Source: Marinimicrobium sp038419845 (GTDB lineage Bacteria > Pseudomonadota > Gammaproteobacteria > Pseudomonadales > Cellvibrionaceae). Taken from it: DNA of 64,000 bases. Position numbers and translations under genes: made by a program. The notes beneath the pieces were generated by a model. That model ran no database searches. It saw nothing but the letters and a program-made list of their open reading frames with translations, and was not told where the DNA came from. Numbering within the stretch: position 1 is the first letter of the stretch; every line of letters starts with the position of its first letter. The stretch spans positions 124,001-188,000 of the forward strand of contig NZ_JBCAQT010000005.1 in assembly GCF_038419845.1 (NCBI RefSeq), in the 5' to 3' direction. Shown here piece by piece: positions 59,983 to 64,000 of the stretch.

Positions 59983-60738
59983 ATGAACCTCCATCAAGAC
60001 ATCGAACAATGGCTGGTCAGTGAACAGCGCGACTTTCTCAGTGGCCACAACGGCCACAGCGGCTCCGGAACCACTGACCGGACACGACCTCATGTGACCC
60101 TCAGCTACGCCCAGAGCTGGGATGGCAGCATCACCACCGATCCGGGCAAAACCGTGGCGCTCAGCAGCGATACCGGCATGCAGATGACCCATCAGCTGCG
60201 CAGCCTCCACGACGGCATCCTGGTCGGGATCGGCACGGTCCTGGCCGACGATCCGCGCCTCACCGTACGCAAATGGACCGGGAGAGATCCCCAGCCCATC
60301 GTCCTGGACAGCCACCTGCGCATGCCGACTTCGAGCCGCCTGTGTCAGGGCGGCGAGCGTTGCTGCTGGGTGCTCACCACCGAGCAGACCGCCGCCAATC
60401 GCAGCGATTGCGAGGCGATTGTGGTGTCCGGCGACGATGAAGGCCATGTCAACCTGCGCGAGGGGCTCCAGGCGTTGCATGAGCGCGGTATCCGCAGCCT
60501 CATGGTCGAGGGCGGTGCCTCGGTGATCACCGCTTTCCTGCGCGCCGGTCTGGCCGATGCCGTGGTGTTGACCGTGGCCCCGGTGTTCATCGGCGGCTAC
60601 AACGCCATTGGCCGACTGGAGGAGCCAGGCACGAGAGTGTTTCCGCACATCGCGCCGCTGCACAGCCGCCAGCTGGGGGACGAGCTGATCGTGTGGGGCA
60701 AGCTCAGCTATAGCGAAGACGCCGGAGCCGGGGCATGA
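59983..60738 (+). CDS. RibD C-terminal-type reductase
   Basis: A 251-residue RibD-C/DHFR-fold reductase: HVTLSYAQSWDGSITTDPG, HDGILVGIGTVLADDPRLTV, SLMVEGGASVITAFL. No deaminase domain is attached. Family members reduce the ribosylamino-pyrimidine from GTP cyclohydrolase II or a related pterin precursor. It follows the ribA remnant and overlaps the dehydrogenase start by four bases (ATGA). Confidence 0.92.
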   Translation: MNLHQDIEQWLVSEQRDFLSGHNGHSGSGTTDRTRPHVTLSYAQSWDGSITTDPGKTVALSSDTGMQMTHQLRSLHDGILVGIGTVLADDPRLTVRKWTGRDPQPIVLDSHLRMPTSSRLCQGGERCCWVLTTEQTAANRSDCEAIVVSGDDEGHVNLREGLQALHERGIRSLMVEGGASVITAFLRAGLADAVVLTVAPVFIGGYNAIGRLEEPGTRVFPHIAPLHSRQLGDELIVWGKLSYSEDAGAGA

Positions 60739-61772
60739 CCGAGACGACGAGCCCCGAGACCGCCTCGCAACTCTGGTTCACCGCTCCGTTTGAAGTGGAG
60801 GTACGGGAGGTCCCCCTGGCCGTGCCGGGGCCCGGCGAAGTCCGGGTACGAAGCCTCTATTCCGCCGTGAGTGCGGGCACCGAACTGCTGCTCTACCGGG
60901 GCCAGCTGCCCAATGACATGGCGCTGGACACGACTCTGGAATCCCTGCAGGAATCCTCCCAGTACCCCGTGCCGTTTGGCTATGCCTGTGTCGGTGAGGT
61001 GCAGCAGCTGGGCGAGGGCGTCGACCCCGCCTGGCAGGGCCAGCGGGTGTTTTCCTTCCAGCCTCACGCCAGCCATTTTATCGCCCGCCCGGAGCAGTTG
61101 ATTGCGGTACCCGACGACGTTTCCTCCCAGGCCGCCGTTTTCCTGCCCAATATGGAAACCGCCGTCAATCTGGTGCAGGACGGTCACCCCCTGCTCGGCG
61201 AGCGGGTGGTGGTACTGGGCCAGGGGGTGGTCGGTCTGCTGTTGTCCGGAGTGCTGGCGCAGCATCCGCTGGCCTCATTGAAGGCGGTGGAAGGGCTGTC
61301 TCAGCGCCAGACGCTGGCTCGCGCGATGGGGGTGCATTCACTGTTCAGTCCGGGCGAGGCAACCGATGGCGCCGGGCATGCGACCGCGAGTCTGGCCGAC
61401 GCCGACCTGATTTACGAGGTGAGTGGCCATCCGGAAGCGCTCAACCTGGCCATCGGCCTGAGCGGCTATGCCAGCCGCATCGTCATCGGCAGCTGGTATG
61501 GCAGCAAACCCGTTTCACTGGATCTGGGCGGTGAGGCCCATCGCAACCGCCTGCAACTGATCACCAGCCAGGTCAGCACCCTGGCGCCGGCCCTGGGCGG
61601 GCGCTGGGACAAACAGCGCCGGTTCGGTGTGGCCTGGGACATGATCCGCCGCCTCGATCCGACACAGCTCATCACCCACACCGTGCCGCTGCAGGAGGCC
61701 GGAGCGCTCTACCAGCAACTGCATGAAGCGCCTTCGGACATCGTGCAGTCACTGTTTCATTACCCGGATTAA
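60735..61772 (+). CDS. BchC-like zinc-type alcohol dehydrogenase
   Basis: A 345-residue MDR-superfamily enzyme with N-terminal catalytic domain and Rossmann motif VVVLGQGVVGLLLSGVL. The usual GHE zinc motif is replaced by PFGYACVGEV, so the catalytic zinc site is uncertain; this resembles BchC and related sugar/polyketide dehydrogenases. It is translationally coupled to the RibD-like gene. Substrate unknown. Confidence 0.88.
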   Translation: MTETTSPETASQLWFTAPFEVEVREVPLAVPGPGEVRVRSLYSAVSAGTELLLYRGQLPNDMALDTTLESLQESSQYPVPFGYACVGEVQQLGEGVDPAWQGQRVFSFQPHASHFIARPEQLIAVPDDVSSQAAVFLPNMETAVNLVQDGHPLLGERVVVLGQGVVGLLLSGVLAQHPLASLKAVEGLSQRQTLARAMGVHSLFSPGEATDGAGHATASLADADLIYEVSGHPEALNLAIGLSGYASRIVIGSWYGSKPVSLDLGGEAHRNRLQLITSQVSTLAPALGGRWDKQRRFGVAWDMIRRLDPTQLITHTVPLQEAGALYQQLHEAPSDIVQSLFHYPD

Positions 61773-61788
61773 TCACAACAGGAAGCCT

Positions 61789-62169
61789 ATGTATACCGTT
61801 GCCGTCAGTCAGGATTTTATCGCCAACCACTACCTCATCGGCGGGGATTGGGGCGACGAGAACAGCCCTCACGCCCACCACTATGTGCTGGAAGTCCAGA
61901 TCGAGAGTGACACCCTCAACGAGCACGGCTACCTGGTGGACATCATGGAAATCGAGGCGGCGTTGAAAGACGTGGTGACTTACTTCCGCGACAGCATGCT
62001 GAACGACAAACCGGAATTCTCCGGCCTCAACCCGAGCCTGGAGCATTTCAGCCGGATCCTGAACGAGAAGCTCATGGCCGGCATCACTCCGCCGGGCACC
62101 GGGGCGTTGACCGTGAAGCTCTGGGAAAATGCGACCTGCTGGGCGTCCTATCGCCAGTCATTCGGCTGA
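61789..62169 (+). CDS. 6-pyruvoyl-tetrahydropterin synthase-family protein, variant
   Basis: A 126-residue PTPS-fold protein. Zinc ligands H14 (IANHY), H28 and H30 (PHAHHY) are visible. The usual catalytic Cys of the C-x3-HGH motif is replaced: here E24-x3-HAH. In PTPS-III enzymes a Glu at this place gives 6-hydroxymethyl-dihydropterin. AGGA precedes ATG 61789. Last gene of its operon, two bases from the convergent neighbour. Confidence 0.88.
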   Translation: MYTVAVSQDFIANHYLIGGDWGDENSPHAHHYVLEVQIESDTLNEHGYLVDIMEIEAALKDVVTYFRDSMLNDKPEFSGLNPSLEHFSRILNEKLMAGITPPGTGALTVKLWENATCWASYRQSFG

Positions 62170-62171
62170 GG

Positions 62172-63218
62172 TCATTCGCTCGAAAGCGGGGCGCGTTGAA
62201 GCCGCGGTTGGTGAAAGCTCCACAGACAGCCCAGGCCAATCAGCAACACCAGGGCATCGCGCAGACGCATCAGCGCGATCAGACCGACGGCGGCACTCAC
62301 CGGCAGCCCGAGAAACTGAAAAGACCACAGCAACGACGCCTCGATGGTGCCGATGCCCCCGGGCACCGGCAGCAGCATTGCCAGGCGCATGCCCACCATG
62401 ATCAGGATCACCTCGGTCGGTGACGGGGACAGACCGAGAAAGCGCAGCAGCACCACCAACTCCAGCAGTAACGCGCCCCAGCCCACCAATGACAACAACA
62501 GCGCCAACCACAGGCGGGGCCGGTGCCGGGCCAGACCACCCCGCAGTACATCCACCAGCGCCTGCCAGCCACTCTTCTCGGGCTCACCGGATGTTTCATC
62601 GGGCACGTTTTCCGACCGGGTCCGCCAGCGTCGGGCCAGCGGGCGGAAGCGATTGGCCAGCCACTCCGGGTGCCGCAGTATCAGCACCACCGCCACCAGC
62701 ATGACGCCGAGTACACCGGCCAGGGTCGCGGATACCTGAAGCCAGTCCTGCACGGGCAGGATGGCGGTGCCCGCCAGTATCAGCACCCCGGCCAAGAGCA
62801 CCGCGATATTGGTGCCGGTCTCCATGAACCGGTCCAGCCCCAGCACGGCAACGGCCCGGTGCAGGGGCGTGCCGCCATCGCGTTTGAGCCAGTACAGCTG
62901 CAGGGGCTCGCCCCCGAAATGCGGGCCGGGCGTCAGAAAGCTCACGGCACTGCCCGCCTGGCGTAGCCGGAACAACAGGGGCAGCGACAGAGGCGTCCGC
63001 AGTGCCTGCCCCAGCAACTGCCAGCGTTTGACCGCCAGATACAGAATGACGACATTGACCAGAGACCAGAGCAGCCAGTTGTCCCAGGAGAGCAGCCCGA
63101 GCTGGGTGGCCATATTGTTCAACGGCATTTGCCTGAGGGTCCAGCCGGCCAGTGCCAGCGCCAGCAGCCAGAGACCCAGCGTCACGCCGTTTCGGATCCT
63201 GCGGTTCGGGCGGATCAA
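62172..63218 (-). CDS. LPG synthase/flippase-like membrane protein (UPF0104)
   Basis: A 348-residue protein with about eight membrane helices and the family motifs TPGPHFGGEPLQLYWLKRD and LLPVPGGIGTIEASLLW of the AglD/MprF flippase-like domain, without the MprF synthase domain. Such proteins move or modify lipid-linked molecules. It overlaps the phosphatidyltransferase gene by four bases (ATGA) and so is coupled. Confidence 0.9.
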   Translation of the reverse strand: MIRPNRRIRNGVTLGLWLLALALAGWTLRQMPLNNMATQLGLLSWDNWLLWSLVNVVILYLAVKRWQLLGQALRTPLSLPLLFRLRQAGSAVSFLTPGPHFGGEPLQLYWLKRDGGTPLHRAVAVLGLDRFMETGTNIAVLLAGVLILAGTAILPVQDWLQVSATLAGVLGVMLVAVVLILRHPEWLANRFRPLARRWRTRSENVPDETSGEPEKSGWQALVDVLRGGLARHRPRLWLALLLSLVGWGALLLELVVLLRFLGLSPSPTEVILIMVGMRLAMLLPVPGGIGTIEASLLWSFQFLGLPVSAAVGLIALMRLRDALVLLIGLGCLWSFHQPRLQRAPLSSE

Positions 63219-64000
63219 AGGGAAGACTCCCGGCCCGCGCCGAGTCGGCCGCTGACATGCAGCCAGTCACGACAGAAACCGACCAGTAGCGGAATCATCA
63301 GGGCAAACCCCAGATTGCGGGTCAATTCGGCCGGCAGGGGCGGCCAGAGCGCCAGGGCTACCAGCGCCATCTGCAGGCCCGCCAGGTAGCGCCGCAGGGA
63401 GCTGGGCGGCAATGGGTGGACCGGATTACCGTGCGACTGTCGCCAGTAAATTCCCCACTGAAACAGGTAGTAGGCGATGCTCACCAGAAGGTAGCTGACC
63501 TGGAGTTTGCCATAGAGCACCGCGAGCAGCGGGGCGATGACCAGACCGAAAGCATCGAGTCCGGTATCCAGCTCCATGCCCAGCCGGGTTGTCTGTTGCT
63601 GGCGTCGCGCCATGTAACCGTCCAGCCCGTCCCCCAGCGCCGCCGCCGTGTAAAGCGCGGCCGGAACATAGAGCAGCCACGCCTGTAACTCGATATGAGC
63701 AATGGCCAGAAAACCGGCGGTCGCGGCGATCAGCAGGCCACGCAGCAGGGTAATGCGGTTGCCATGGCCCAGCGTGGCATAGCCGGTGTCATCGAGGCTG
63801 CGACGGTTCAGGTATAGCCGCTTGTGACACTGCCAGAGCACAAAGCCCCAGCCGACCAGACCGGCCAGCAGCCAGGGCAGGGCAGCGGCCGGCCCCTCGA
63901 GCACTGACAGAACCAGGGCCATGGCGGCCAGCAGGCTCGTGCCCAGCACCGCCACCCAGCGCAGTTCGCGCTTCAGCTTGCGCGGTACTTTATCGCGCGG
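63215..64000 (-). CDS. CDP-alcohol phosphatidyltransferase, 5' end outside window
   Basis: Membrane enzyme with the CDP-OH-P motif DGLDGYMARR...GMELDTGLDA (D-x2-DG-x2-AR-x8-G-x3-D-x3-D). A GTG at 63955 could be the start, but the frame stays open to the window end (RDKVPRKLKRELRW before it), so the true N-terminus may lie outside. About six membrane helices. It transfers a phosphoalcohol from CDP-alcohol; with the flippase-like gene it suggests lipid attachment or lipid synthesis in the cluster. Confidence 0.9.
   Translation of the reverse strand, partial: PRDKVPRKLKRELRWVAVLGTSLLAAMALVLSVLEGPAAALPWLLAGLVGWGFVLWQCHKRLYLNRRSLDDTGYATLGHGNRITLLRGLLIAATAGFLAIAHIELQAWLLYVPAALYTAAALGDGLDGYMARRQQQTTRLGMELDTGLDAFGLVIAPLLAVLYGKLQVSYLLVSIAYYLFQWGIYWRQSHGNPVHPLPPSSLRRYLAGLQMALVALALWPPLPAELTRNLGFALMIPLLVGFCRDWLHVSGRLGAGRESSL

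Overview
The window is a GC-rich chromosomal segment, with no transposase, integrase or phage gene, from a gammaproteobacterium. The gene order (hflKC; metY-rimP-nusA-infB-rbfA-truB-rpsO-pnp), a BioH-BioC fusion, DUF3094, and secreted polysaccharidases with poly-serine linkers and CBM2/CBM60-type modules all point to the Cellvibrionaceae and related marine or soil polysaccharide degraders (Cellvibrio, Saccharophagus, Teredinibacter, Marinimicrobium type). The genus is an inference. Layout: 0-5.6 kb holds hflK-hflC, the kinase srkA, a GH43 arabinanase lipoprotein and comF. 5.7-10.4 kb is the biotin operon bioB-bioF-bioHC-bioD behind a BirA-type operator that contains the -35 box. 10.5-12.5 kb holds small conserved proteins (flagellar rod-tail-like protein, HExxH metalloprotease-like protein, DUF3094, DUF4399). 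12.6-22.1 kb is the metY-nusA-infB-pnp translation/transcription block. 22.2-23.6 kb encodes a ChrR/RpoE (ECF11-like) anti-sigma/sigma pair with a matching autoregulatory promoter. 24-31 kb holds DUF1631, a PilZ-like protein, a 67-bp perfect palindrome, GH67 alpha-glucuronidase, a PAS-GGDEF cyclase and two small membrane proteins. 31-45 kb is an outer-membrane/periplasm block: TonB-dependent receptor, PhoX-like Tat protein, ExbB-ExbD-ExbD-TonB, a propeller lipoprotein, a hemolysin-III protein and a 1178-residue HEAT-repeat cytochrome c lipoprotein. 44.7-54.7 kb is mainly stress and membrane functions: FAD oxidoreductase, KatE, diguanylate cyclase, EEP phosphodiesterase, a 24-residue membrane microprotein, HPP protein, amidotransferase and a CPA2 antiporter. 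54.8-57.8 kb has a DUF1080 lipoprotein and a GH10 xylanase. 57.8-64 kb is a compact cluster of methyltransferase, GT4, a decayed ribA remnant, RibD-type reductase, BchC-like dehydrogenase, variant PTPS, flippase-like membrane protein and CDP-alcohol phosphatidyltransferase. How the genes work together: GH43, GH10 and GH67 attack arabinan and glucuronoxylan, with a TonB receptor and a private energising module for uptake. BioB/F/HC/D make biotin under BirA control, while bioA is not in the window. The nusA operon and rpsO-pnp serve gene expression. The terminal cluster looks like an uncharacterised GTP-derived (pterin- or pyrimidine-type) pathway joined to sugar transfer, methylation and lipid-type chemistry, and is the best candidate here for an undescribed system.
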